Part shown: piece by piece, positions 39,992 through 51,081 of the stretch
How the letters are laid out: each line of letters starts with the position of its first letter
Position numbering within the stretch: position 1 is the first letter of the stretch
Assembly: GCA_026770025.1 (NCBI GenBank)
Contig: JAMXDE010000007.1
Coordinates: 186,001-250,000, forward strand
Direction: 5' to 3'
Length of the DNA: 64,000 bases
Source: Craspedostauros australis
Taxonomy: Eukaryota > Bacillariophyta > Bacillariophyceae > Mastogloiales > Achnanthaceae
Position numbers and translations under genes: made by a program
Notes under the pieces: generated by a model
What the model was told of the DNA's origin: nothing
Databases searched by the model: none
Seen by the model: only the letters and a program-made list of their open reading frames with translations

Positions 39992-41131
39992 GTCCCCTCG
40001 TTGAATTGGCATATGCTGGCTGTATGCCTGACCGCCATCTGTGCCTATACAACGCCCCTCATCGTTGTAGTATGCGCGCAGGAAAAACGGCATTTTGCCT
40101 CCCAAAAAACCTCGCGCGTTCGCTACCCTTCATGCGACTCCCCATGGCTATCTGTTAATACAGAAACCTACACAAAAGCGTCTCCCGTTTTGGGGCCGCC
40201 ATGGTTTTGGTGAACACATCTGCCAGATTGGTCAGTGTGTCCTCTTTCGCGACTCTAATGATCCCACTTGCCACAGCTTCCCTGCACCGGTGATATGATA
40301 TGCTGTGATGCTTCTTGGAGAGTGTGGAGTGGGGTGTCGATGCATTCTTGTACACTGCTTCATTGTCACAGAACATATTGGTCGGTCCCTCCAACGGGAC
40401 GCCAAACATCCTGAGTTTGTATCGTAGAGACGATACCATTTCCACAGCTTGCCGCATTGCAGTGAACTCCGAACCAAACGTGGATGTTTCGACTGAGTTC
40501 TGTCGTTTGCTGTACCACATGACCGGCGCTCGATTCATGAAGATCAAGATGCCTGTCTGCGACCTGCGGGTTGCTTTGTCTGCTGCGTGACTGTCATCCA
40601 CAAAGCAGTGGGTGGAAGCAACGTTTCCTCTGGGCTTGGGTGCATTTGTGGGTATCTGCTCTTCGGCGTCTCGGTAGAAATCTTCCCATTCAAACGATTG
40701 GAATCGATCCTCCGAAATCCTTGGGTGGTCTGGATCCATCAACATCGAGCGCTTGCTCGTGTTCTTGAGGTATCCAAAGATGTGATACACCTGCTGTAGA
40801 TGTCCCACCCTTGGCATCGCCAAGAACGAAGATAGGAGGGAGACCTCGAGCAAGATGTCAACCCGTCCGATCTCGATCGCCCACCGCAGCACACCAATCA
40901 GCTCTTGGAATCGTTGTAGCCCATCTGCCTTGAGCTCTGCTGTAGTATCCTCAGCTGGATGATATCCAGATGTGAATGGTGTCTTGCATCCCGATGATAG
41001 TCGCATACCTTCTTCGGACAGCTTTGACTCCACGTTCTCGATAGCCGCCTTGCAGTACTTCTCTGATGAAATGCGCCAGCACATGGTGCCGTTCTCGTTC
41101 GCCTTCTTGTCGAGCGATGCTCCAAGGTACA
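39992..41131 (-). mobile_element. Nested copia element: 3' part of pol (end of reverse transcriptase, RNase H)
   Basis: Readable copia pol from about 41131 down to 40155: LIGVLRWAIEIGRVDILLEVS, then RNase H with CFVDDSHAADKATRRSQTG, SVETSTFGSEFTAM, FCDNEAV and LTNLADVFTKTMA. It belongs to the CoDi-like copia group seen in diatoms. It is separated from the rest of pol by the TIR element at 41134-43266. Confidence 0.88.
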
Positions 41132-41133
41132 TA

Positions 41134-43266
41134 TCCATAGTGATTTTTTTTCTGCGTCAGGACGCAAAACAGCCACTTTTTGCAAGCTGACGCAAGCTAA
41201 GAATGTAGCACTGTTTGTGTTTGCGTCAGGACGCATCCGAAAAATACCGTGGCAATTTAACACGGAGAGTAGTCGTGATAGACTCGCCCGATCCATGCGA
41301 AAAAGATAGCTCCCAAATGCCACCTCTGTTGACTGTGCTTCTTTGGACATCGAAGGCCTCTCACGCGTTTTCTTCGTGTTGTTTTCTTCATTGGGCAGAT
41401 ATCTGTCGTCTCTGCCCAAGGTACCAGTGGATAGTGAATATAATACAATAGTAAATAGATACTGTCACTTATGATACACACCATTACACATAGTACCCTC
41501 TGCCTATTGAATATACTTTATTTGTGTCGAGAAGTATAGTGGTATGCATTTTCATTAGTGTGTCCATCAGCTCCGTCGCGCAATATTCATTCCTGTTGCA
41601 AATCATCTGCTGCTCTTCTTGGCTTGATCGGTAGCAACCATGATTGCAACTGCGCCATTCACAAGGCATTTTTGTTCAGATTTCTTGCCATCCGTACAGC
41701 CGCAACAGTCGCCGGGTTCACTCAGTGAACATTCATCTGTATTGGTAGTTCCATCGGGCATGTTCTTGTCTGTCTTGCAAGCGAAAAGCTCAATCTCATT
41801 CCATTCCCCAGACCTATCCTTGCACTTGCTGGATTCGGACAACTACTATCCATGAGCCTCTGCCAAAACAATATGAGGGTGAGATTTACAATGGTCCTAT
41901 GTGAAGTGCACTTGCTCTCTTCAGTGTGGCATTCCGATTTTGGCATGGTAGATGCTGTTCATATCGTGCATCCATCCATCCATCCATCCATCTTAGAATC
42001 AAATAGGTGTCTTCTCATGTGTGGGGCTTTGCATGATAGGACTGACGAATCACATGGCGATGGCACTCTCAACTACAACTTTTCCATCCACAACTTGATG
42101 AATCTCATCATTCATGTTGGCATCCATCCTCCTGCGAATGAAAGCACAAACTGAACAATGAAATGAAACAGGGACTTGGTCATGTGCATTCCATGGAGGA
42201 AAGGAACACATATGCTGGCATGAATGTATCCAACATCTACGAAAGCAAGAGTCTACAGTGATCTGATACATTTCCATGGCGCGTCATTCCGTCCTCCTTG
42301 CTCGATACACCTCCTCCACCATCCCTAGATTGGGAGTGCCGATATGGCTGAGATCGCAGACGGAGATATCGCCAGACAGATGGGCATCCAAATCCACCAC
42401 AGAATGAAGCAGCTCGGAATGTGGTATCCTGTTTACGTCAGTCTTCATTGACCTGTTGATACTGATACCATTCGAGCCAATCCTACAATGGTTGGGCCAT
42501 TGTGATGGAACATCCAATGTCAACAACTCAGCTGAGGAGCACAACAAATGCATACAACTCACATGCAGATTGGCACTCGTGTGTGTGTCTCGAAAGGGAC
42601 TGCCATGTGCACGAATGCTGACGCTCAACATACATTCGAATAACATTGAATATACCTATTCCATGAAGGAGCACAACTTAGTTGATGGCAGCGATCAAGG
42701 CACATGGGCAGCCACTGAAGATATGAATACAGCACTGGATACATTCATAGTAACTGGAGCAACCACGTGACGACACGAGGAGGGAGCTGAGAGGGTCGCA
42801 CGTTCGACCAACATCGAAGAAATGAAAGGAATCAGTTGAACATTGCAGCCACCGGATACCTGTGGGTTTCAAATAAAGACTGTAGGTTTTTCCTTGGCAG
42901 TTATATTGCACGAAAGAGTTGGAAGAGGCAGCTTCCTATTCATAATCACTCTCCAAACAACAACAAGCAAAAATATAGTGTCTGGGATGGAATGCACACA
43001 AAAGCATGCGATTTTGTGCAGCGCAACAAACAACACGAAGAATCGGGTGGTGGCATGAGAACCCAAAACAACACGAAGAAACACGCGATGTGGGAAGGGT
43101 GTTGTTTGCCATTTAGTCGGACGAGTCTATCACGATTAAACGTCGCGACAAATCGCCGCGCTATTTTTCGTTTGCGTCAGGACGCAACAGTTCACGCACA
43201 CCGCTAGTAAAATTCTGCGTCCTGACGCAAGGGGGGTCCTCTATCGTGGGGAAAAATCACTATGGA
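41134..43266. mobile_element. 2133-bp TIR DNA element with TA target duplication, no transposase seen
   Basis: Both ends carry TCCATAGTGATTTTT as a terminal inverted repeat, with TA directly outside (41132-41133 and 43267-43268), the target-site type of Tc1/mariner-like elements. Similarity between the ends extends inward about 150 bases (shared TCGTGATAGACTCG at about 41273-41286 and its inverse near 43115-43130). Each end holds two copies of the perfect palindrome TGCGTC-AG-GACGCA: 41153-41166 and 41222-41235 on the left, 43173-43186 and 43216-43229 on the right. These are likely transposase-binding sites. The interior has no DDE-type transposase frame, so the copy is non-autonomous; the 1.8-kb interior looks like captured DNA. 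Confidence 0.85.
41603..41842 (-). CDS. Cys-rich frame inside the TIR element, possibly a captured exon
   Basis: A frame of about 79 residues with six Cys in one stretch (ELFACKTDKN...TDECSLSEPGDCCGCTDGKK...CLVNGAV), Asp/Gly/Lys-rich and compositionally like a folded extracellular module rather than random translation. No start context, promoter or partner exon is clear. Family not recognised. It may be a fragment of a host gene carried by the transposon. Confidence 0.25.
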   Translation of the reverse strand: MSESSKCKDRSGEWNEIELFACKTDKNMPDGTTNTDECSLSEPGDCCGCTDGKKSEQKCLVNGAVAIMVATDQAKKSSR

Positions 43267-46200
43267 TATCAGGTGGCTCGACTTTGTCCCCTTTCAGCTT
43301 GAACACAGCTGAGATATTGGATATGACTTGCTTGGGTTGATGGCTGATTGCCATCACATCGTCGACGTAGCACAGCACGATTTCATAGTATTCGAATCCG
43401 TCTGGCTTTGCTGCTGGTCGTAGCCATACGTCAGGATCTGCCTGCGACGATCTGAATCCGCTATCATGCAGAACGCCGGCCAGTTTGGCCCTGAATGCAG
43501 CCCCGGATGACTTCAACCCGTACAGCGCCTTCTTCACAAGCATGATCTTTCCTTCTTCAGCTGCGAATTCTGGTCCTGCTCTTGTCCAGATTCTCTCGCG
43601 GCAATCTGCCGTGAGGTAGGCATTCTGAATGTCGCATGCCATGACATCCAGGTCGTTCATTGCCGCAATGGTCAATGCGATGCGAACCGAATCTCTGGAT
43701 ACGACGGAGGAGTATGTGATCGATGATGGCGTGGATGTCTTGTGTCCCCCGGCGACCAGTCGGGCCTTGCGTCTAAAATTCTCGCCGAGCTTCACATCGA
43801 ATATCAGGTGGCACTTGATCTCCTGGTATCCGTTGGGTATGTCAGATTGATCCCCTTCGAACACCTCGAATGCTGGCCTGACGTTCTTCATCTCCTTCAT
43901 GATCGAATCCCACCACAGGGTATTGCCGTTTCCACGGTCGACCTGCTTCGCTTCCTCCACCGACTTTGGCACGCGAACACCATACTTGTGAGTTCGAACC
44001 CAATACTTGGATTTGACCTTCGCGAGAATGCGCTTGCGCTTCTTCAACACGAAGGGAACCCACCAAGCAAATGCTGGCTCCATTGCAATGCGATTGTCCA
44101 CTGCATACTCAGCCAGCTGTACTGGGTATGAGTCCTTGACATCCTTCAATGCATTCCACGTCGTGCTGCCGTCTTTCCACTGAATGAGAATATCCCACCC
44201 AATGGTTGTTTCACGGCGCCTCTTCACTCCATTCTTGGCAGTGATGAAGGCATTCTGCTGAGTGATGGCACTGGCATCCTTGCGATGATCGATGATCTCA
44301 TCGATAAGCACGTGCCGGTTGCCTTCTTCGTCAATCTGTGCGAATAAATTCTCCGCAATGACGTTTGCTGCCATGGATTGCCGGTGTCCGTCGCTGAACT
44401 CAACTTCGTACAACCGCGTATCCATGATTGGGTTGGTGGCCGCCGTCCCAATGGGTTTGCCGTCCTTGTCGCGAAGCCGCTTTGTGACGCGAGCAAATTC
44501 CGGATACTCTCCCCCGCGATCGATAGATAGCTCCATGTAGAGGTATCCATCGAACGTATCAGGGTCGAAAGCGTCATTGGCCTCCGCGACGTCCCCGTTG
44601 CTGAACGTGCGGGAGAACTCGGCCGCAAAGTCGGGATCGTCGTCATTCAGCTCGGCCCATGCGGAAAGCTGCGGCCTCCCTCCCGTGACCGCCAGCCGCT
44701 CCTCTTTGAAACGCCGAGCTATTGCAGCATCATATGCCACGAATTTCTCCTTGTGGGCATCGATACCCATCTCAACAGTGGTCACCCGCTGCACCATAGT
44801 GCGCGCCATGGGAATGACAGATGCTGGCAAAACCCAATATGACATCAACGATCCAGTCGTCCGTGCCACACCAAGGAATCGCCCCACCTGTATTTCACCC
44901 AACCCCGCGTTCGGCTTGAACCACACTCGATCGTAGAATCCGAAATCGAGGTACTCCGAAATGTCCGGCGTCTCACCAGTCAATTGCTCAATCGGTATGC
45001 GTCCCTGTAAGCCTCCTGCATTGCTGGCTGTGCGCTGCATGATGGCAGCGAGGTGGGTCAACCCGTAGCTCCACAATCGTCTGGGACAGTTCGTCCTGAA
45101 CATGACCCTGTACCACCGCCGTCTCAACTCCCGAATGACACCTTCCGCCGGGTTCTGGTTGTGCCGCTCAACTTCCGAGACATGCAACTGAATGTTGTAC
45201 TTGCGACATCGTTTCCAGAATTGGCTGTGTGGTCCAACCTGCTCCGGCGCACCGTCTGCGATGAGTATATCCGGAGCCCCATAGTCACGGACGAAGGTGT
45301 CAAGGGCCTCATGTGCCTCCGACTTCCGGAACATGTGGTATGCCTCAACGAAGAATTGAGGAGATGCGAAGATCTGCGAGTACTTGTGCCCATGTAGATC
45401 CTCACATCGGGCATACATCGTATCCGTTGCCATAGTCCCCTGGATCCGCTTTGGGATGTACATGCGATCGGCACGGTAGCGCCGAGCCAACGGCATGACC
45501 GCCGATCGCACGAGGTTCCGAGTCGTAGCCCGAAGAGTAAGCCGTGCTTGCTCGAGGCTGAGGTGCCACCGATCGCTGAGCTCTTCGGCCGTCATCTTCG
45601 AGTGCCGGTCAGCTGACAGGAACGATCTCGGTACCTGGATCTCGTCCTCTGTGATGGGACCAGGGATATGGACATCGGGGTTGTCCGTCATCTCCGTTGA
45701 CACCGCAGGCTTGCGGTCTATCGCCTTCTCATCCACACGCACACTCCGAATCAGCCGTTGGTTGAAATGGCAATTGATGGATCCATAATGGCTATCCATG
45801 TCAGCGTGGTGGGTGGATGAGCGAACTGCATGCGTGTTTCGGACCTCGATCTCTTCCTGTTCGTGGTATGGGATGACTGGGAACCGGACGCGTTCTGGGT
45901 TCCAAGGTGTCGGGCTGGACAGTACGATGTGTGGTAGCTGGCTCAGATCTGCGGATGATGGCCTCCATGTGTCGAGGTATATGGTGGTACCCTCTGATTG
46001 CAGACACGCCGCAAAACCCTGCTCGTCATGTCGTATGACCATAGGCTTCCCAGCGTATGGGTTGTCCTGTACGTCAACTCCATGGTGCCGCAGTTGGTTT
46101 GGATTGACCAACGAGTGGTCGAGGCTCGGCATTGACAATGCCTCGTTGAACACGAGTATGTACCGCCGGCCTGCAGCGGACGTGTATCCGGTTGCGGCCG

Positions 46201-46507
46201 TCACTATGGGCACATCTTTGACTGGATCATAGCTGTCAGTGTATGGTGACACATCACAGCATCTGTCAGTATAATGTAGCACCACGCACTGTCGGCCGGC
46301 AACAATGGTGTCGGCATGAGAGTCCAGTTCAAGCCTGGACTGTACCTCATGGCCATCATGCGGATTGTTGGCATGTATGGTGCCAACACGTCGTGATCTT
46401 TGGGACGTACGAAACACGGATATGCAACTGGTGTACTCGCAAGAGTGTTGTTGGATATGTGAGTAACAGCGTCTTAGATTACGAATCCAGATACCGAACA
46501 TCACCAC
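43267..46507 (-). mobile_element. Nested copia element: protease, integrase and first part of reverse transcriptase
   Basis: Reading from 46507 downward: protease with LDSHADT (the DSH variant typical of diatom CoDi elements); integrase core with ATDTMYARCEDLHGHKYS, DILIADGAPEQ and NQNPAEGVIREL; a chromodomain-like spacer with WDILIQWKDGSTTWNALKD; and reverse transcriptase with VMACDIQNAYLTADCRERIW, LYGLKSSGAAF and VLCYVDDVMAIS. The polyprotein frame is long and uninterrupted in this part, so the element is young. The TIR element ends it at 43266. Confidence 0.9.
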
Positions 46508-46531
46508 TAACGTGCACTCTCGCCAACACCA

Positions 46532-47971
46532 TCAGCTTCCGGTGTTCTGTCGCTTGGAGTCCCTTCCACCAAACGCTGTGCCAGCTTGGTCGTGTCGATC
46601 GGTTGCTGGCTGCCCACGATCCATGGCGGGCTCGTCGTTGGTATCATGATTGCGCTTCTGTTGTGCGGATGCGGATGACTGGAGTTGGCTCACTTGTCTC
46701 TTGAGTTGCTGGACCTGTCGCTGGAGGTTCTGCTTGCCCTTCCCTCCGCGTCCGTTGCGCTTCGTGCCCCTGGCCTTCAGGATCTCTTCGCGGTGTTGCT
46801 GCACCTCGGCGCTGAACCACTGCTTTGGACTGTACTTGCCAATGTACAGGGATCCATCAGCTGTGATGGCGCCCACGGCTGGTGGTGATCCTTGCGATGT
46901 GGTGCGGCCGTTGGAGGTTGTTTGAGCGACTTGTCGGTTGCCCCGCATGCTGGTTGAATGCTCAGGTATTTCCTTCGCAAACTCCAAGAGGACTGTCTTG
47001 TAATTGGTTGGGTTGCGGCTGTAGTCCAGCTTGAGTGTGGACTTGAGCATTTGCAATCCCAGTGCTTGGATTGTCTGGAAGATGGTGTCAACGATGTCTT
47101 GGTCATACATCGGTTGGTTGCAGTTGTCAAGTTCGTCCACTGCACGTTGCAGCTTGGCCGAGTACTGTTCGAAGGACAGGTGGCGCTCGTTGTTGTAGCG
47201 AATGGTGCGAAGGACTTGCTTGGCGGCTGTGACCCTTGCCTCGACGCTGGCTGGGTTGTTGTACCTTTCAGCCAGTGCCTTGAAGCAACGCCTGCCGTCG
47301 CGCGCCCTGATGAATGGCTTGATGTAGGTGTACGCGTCGGAATCCTCTGCAATGTTCTGGAGGATGATGCGGTGCACCGTTGCTGTGTCCAGGCGATAGG
47401 TTTCGCCGGTCAGCGGCGCCAGCGTGAGAGCGTTGTGTTCCCAGCTGAGATCGGGTTCATCGGATGGTTCCGCCTGCTCTCTGATGACATAGCTGAGTGG
47501 GATGCCTTTGGCACCAATGATGGCCTCAAGGGTGCTCACAAGTTCATCCACCCAGCGTCGCCATTGCGCGCCTGACTTGAGCTGGACACAGAAGGTGTGC
47601 GTCAACAGCTTGTCGCCCTTCTTCGTCTGTGTGACACGCCGGTCGTGCCGTGCCTTCGCTTCCAGTATCTCGGAAAAGAATTCCTGACGCGTGGTGTCAT
47701 CGTCGAACTCAACCTCGAGATCCAACCGCACTTGGTCTTGCACCCAATACATGAGGGCGATGAGCAGGCGCCTCGTCGCTCTGGAGACATGGAAGGCGTC
47801 TTGACCTCTGCGAGAGTACTGGTTGCAAGCGGTGTCGATGGCTTCCGCTGTCTCATGTTGCAACCCTTCGAGTCCAACGTTCTGCAGCACGAAGTTGTCG
47901 TGAACAATGTTGCGGTGAGGAATCGAGTCAAACCCCAACCAGGTGAAGATCTGGGTCAGTGTGATCGCCAT
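46532..47971 (-). mobile_element. Nested copia element: gag
   Basis: A 479-residue gag-like protein just upstream of pol. It is mostly helical, with a coiled coil near the C-terminus (NLQRQVQQLKRQVSQLQSS) and a basic stretch (KRNGRGGKGK). No CCHC zinc knuckle was seen, which is common in this copia branch. It packages the element RNA in related retrotransposons. Confidence 0.8.
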
Positions 47972-48125
47972 GCTGTGTGGTGGTCAGCTGGTACTGCCGC
48001 TGCTGGACACCCTCACTTGGATGATCAATCTGTGAGTCCTTTGAGCTCCCAAGTGACCTGACTTCTGCAAGCCGTCGCTCCTGCCGTCACTGGTTCCAAA
48101 TCGCAGAGCGAAGCAACTGATAAAC

Positions 48126-48236
48126 CGAATGATTCTGGCTTGCTTGCATGCTCAGGACGCGAAGTGAAGCACTCTCAGGCACACAGATGACAGTCTTCTA
48201 TTGCTTATCTGTTGTTGGTGTATTGCCGATACACTC
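48126..48236 (-). mobile_element. 5' LTR of nested copia, inner piece
   Basis: First 111 bases (plus-strand order) of the LTR; the remainder lies at 57118-57299 beyond the LINE. AACTGATA at 48115-48122 just inside may be part of the primer-binding site. Confidence 0.85.
48222..48236. repeat. LINE target-site duplication, left copy
   Basis: ATTGCCGATACACTC, identical to 57103-57117. The homologous site in the other LTR (about 39803-39817) is present once, with one base difference. The first ATT could belong to the LINE tail, so the duplication is 12-15 bases. Confidence 0.9.
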
Positions 48237-48375
48237 ACAATTTTGGAAAGACCGAAAAAGTCCCGAAAAAATTGTCGCAGCAAAAACACACGATTAACAA
48301 ATAGAAGACAGCAACAAAACAATAGAAGACAACCAGTAACAACACGACAAGCAACGAACGAAGAAACCAACCGAG

Positions 48376-51081
48376 ATGACGCGCAAAGCCATCCAAGCAC
48401 CGCTGGAAGCCTACATTAGGAAGATGGCAATGGAAAAGGAAGAGCACGACAAACAACAACAGAAGACAAAGGAAGCGACAGAAGGTGGAAGCAAAGACAA
48501 CGGACAGGAAATGGTGGAGAAACGGGCAGCAGAAGGAAGCAAGGAGGGAAAAGACCGGAACCATGGATGTGCGGCAGGGTCGAAGTGCAAGTTCACCACC
48601 AAGGCGAGGGCGGAACTACGATGTGCAGCATGCGGCCACCCAGTGCATGCGACGTGTAGTATAGCAATCTCACCCACGGGGCATCAAAAGCTCCAAAAGG
48701 GGTTCGAGAAGATATGCAAGCAATGCGTCGAAGACTACAACTTGAGAGTCTCGAAGGCGGCAAAAAACAAGGCGTACATCACAGGAGCACAAGTGAGAAT
48801 GGGACAAATCCTACGCAACAGATGGGACAGGATGGAGAAGAAGGCAAAAGACACGGGCGAGAAAGGGGAAGACGATGAAGAGGTGGAAGCAAAGGAAGGG
48901 AAGGACGCAGAAAGTCAAAAAGCAACAGAGGGAAGAGGCATCCAAGGACAGGAGAAGAACGACACGGAAGCAGCGGAAGACGGCGAGACAGGACAAGGAG
49001 GACGAGGAACTGACACGGGACCGGAACAGATGGTAGTAGTCATAACAACAGAGGACGCGGCAGCGCAGCGAAGCAAAAAGAGGGCAGAGGTCAGCCCAGC
49101 GCACGGAAGCGAGAATGTTCAGCCAAGCAAGAGACTGAACACCGAGGAAGCAGCAGATGGAGGCGAAGAGGAAGCACTGGAGGACAACATGGCAGGAATC
49201 GAAGAGGACGACGACGAAGACGAAGCAGTGGGCCACGACAACATGTCGGTGGGGAATGATGAGGTGACTCAAGTGGGCAACAATTCCAACACAGACGATC
49301 CGTGGACGGAAATAGTCCACCCAGAGGTCAATGTGGTGACAAGGAAACAGGACATCAAGTACTGCGACCTACAGATCACGGTGAACGGAGGAGGAGGCTC
49401 CAAGGATGTCAAGGTGGCAATGGAAGCAGTCATTGGAACGTGCAAGGACTTCCTACGCACCATACAACAGGTGAATGCAACAGCCAGGTTGCTACCGTGG
49501 GACACGAAGGAGGACTACATCAGAGTCCATTCACTAGACGATTTCCCGAAGGATATGATGACATTGAAGAAATTCTTCAAGGGAGCGAAGGCACTGTATG
49601 GGGCAACGAAAGCCAAGGCGTACTACAAGGTACGAATCGAATGCGAAGGAAAAGTGAAGGAAATCACCGACGAGCTCAACAACTTCTTTGCAGTGGAGAA
49701 GGGAAGGTTCAGTGTGGCTAAGATCCAAGCACCGTCAACCACGACGATCGGATGGCTCTTATACTCCACAAGGCAAGTGGGAGTTGACGAACTTGAAGAG
49801 GAGCTGACGAAGCGCACGAAGCGACCAGTGGCAACTAACTGGAAAAGGATCTCCGACGGCACCAAATTCGACCCGGACCGGAACACTGAGAACGACGCAA
49901 GGGCTTTACACGTGGAGACGGCAACAGAAGACAAGGATGTGGTGACGGAAACGCTGATGCATTACTATGGCACGGCGTCAAAGAAATTCCCACTGGGCAT
50001 CAGGATGCGAATGGTGACACCATTGGCAGGCATCGTGAACACGGATGTGAGGAACGGATGGTTTGCTTTGAGGGAGCGACAAGCCGGGTGGTGTGAGGAA
50101 GCGAAAGCTGTAGCATCATACGATCTGATCAACGAGTCACTGGAAACAGTGCCAGTTGGCCAAGGCAAAACGCTGCGCTCAATGATCATGCAGATCAAAG
50201 CTACCACCGGGAACACTAACACCCCGCTGTTTACATCGGTGAACAAACGGTGGCGAGGGTCAGGATACGTGTTCCAATTTCATCCAGCCAAAGAAATGGA
50301 AGCCAAGATGGTAGTGAAGGGGTTGCTGGTGAGGTTGGTAGCGGAGTATGGAGTCGGCATCGAGATGTATTTCACGGCATTGGCAAAAACGGAAGCCAAA
50401 ACCATGAAATGGGATGCTGCAACTAACCGAGTCATCTCAGAAAAGGACAAGGCAGTCGAAGCTGCACTTGAAGGCGACGACGACATGCACTTCACGAAGC
50501 CAGAACACATCGAGATCGAGGAACGGGGAATCAGACGAGAATGCGATGCAAGGCCAGAGAAAGACTATGGCGACAACGATACCATCCCATCGCTACGTAA
50601 CGCGTCGGAATGGAGAAAGATTTCAACGATCCAGGAAGCCAGGAAGAAAGCTGCAAGAGAAGCGGAGATGAATGACGAAGGGACGAAAGCGTCTACAACG
50701 ACCAACAAGACATCGCGTACGGAAGGAACTAGCAAGAGGCTGGTGTCCATCGAAGCGAAACTCGCGGAAATGCTCGAAACACGCACACAAAGGTCGGCAA
50801 TGTCGACTTTGTCGGGCAGCACGCGAAGGTCAAAAGAGACGGCGAAGAGGGAGATGAGAGAACTGCGCGAACAGATGGCTCAAATGCAGGAAATGATGCC
50901 TGCAACAATGGAGGAAAACAGGGAGCTCAAGAAGAGAGCTGATGGCGCTCAGAACGAGCGGGAAGCACGGTCGCCACAGACCCAGCGTACACAGAAGGAC
51001 CAACCGACGGCTGACAACCCGAGGAGTCTACGCGAAAATTCGGAAGCAGGTGCTGCGGAAACGGCGCCTGCGAACAGTTGA
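48376..51081 (+). CDS. LINE ORF1 protein with PHD/RING-like zinc finger
   Basis: 901 residues. After a short Lys/Glu-rich head, residues about 62-117 carry a Cys/His series (HGCAAGSKC...LRCAACGHPVHATC...ICKQCVEDY) that fits a PHD- or RING-type cross-brace rather than the CCHC knuckles common in LINE ORF1. A highly charged Lys/Glu/Gln region (about 150-310) follows, then a folded-looking domain of about 350 residues (DIKYCDLQITVNGGGG...FRMVTPLAG-type core...GYVFQFHPAKEMEAKMVV), and a C-terminal coiled coil (AKREMRELREQMAQMQEMM). LINE ORF1 proteins bind element RNA. The last 140 bases overlap ORF2 in a different frame. Confidence 0.78.
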   Translation: MTRKAIQAPLEAYIRKMAMEKEEHDKQQQKTKEATEGGSKDNGQEMVEKRAAEGSKEGKDRNHGCAAGSKCKFTTKARAELRCAACGHPVHATCSIAISPTGHQKLQKGFEKICKQCVEDYNLRVSKAAKNKAYITGAQVRMGQILRNRWDRMEKKAKDTGEKGEDDEEVEAKEGKDAESQKATEGRGIQGQEKNDTEAAEDGETGQGGRGTDTGPEQMVVVITTEDAAAQRSKKRAEVSPAHGSENVQPSKRLNTEEAADGGEEEALEDNMAGIEEDDDEDEAVGHDNMSVGNDEVTQVGNNSNTDDPWTEIVHPEVNVVTRKQDIKYCDLQITVNGGGGSKDVKVAMEAVIGTCKDFLRTIQQVNATARLLPWDTKEDYIRVHSLDDFPKDMMTLKKFFKGAKALYGATKAKAYYKVRIECEGKVKEITDELNNFFAVEKGRFSVAKIQAPSTTTIGWLLYSTRQVGVDELEEELTKRTKRPVATNWKRISDGTKFDPDRNTENDARALHVETATEDKDVVTETLMHYYGTASKKFPLGIRMRMVTPLAGIVNTDVRNGWFALRERQAGWCEEAKAVASYDLINESLETVPVGQGKTLRSMIMQIKATTGNTNTPLFTSVNKRWRGSGYVFQFHPAKEMEAKMVVKGLLVRLVAEYGVGIEMYFTALAKTEAKTMKWDAATNRVISEKDKAVEAALEGDDDMHFTKPEHIEIEERGIRRECDARPEKDYGDNDTIPSLRNASEWRKISTIQEARKKAAREAEMNDEGTKASTTTNKTSRTEGTSKRLVSIEAKLAEMLETRTQRSAMSTLSGSTRRSKETAKREMRELREQMAQMQEMMPATMEENRELKKRADGAQNEREARSPQTQRTQKDQPTADNPRSLRENSEAGAAETAPANS

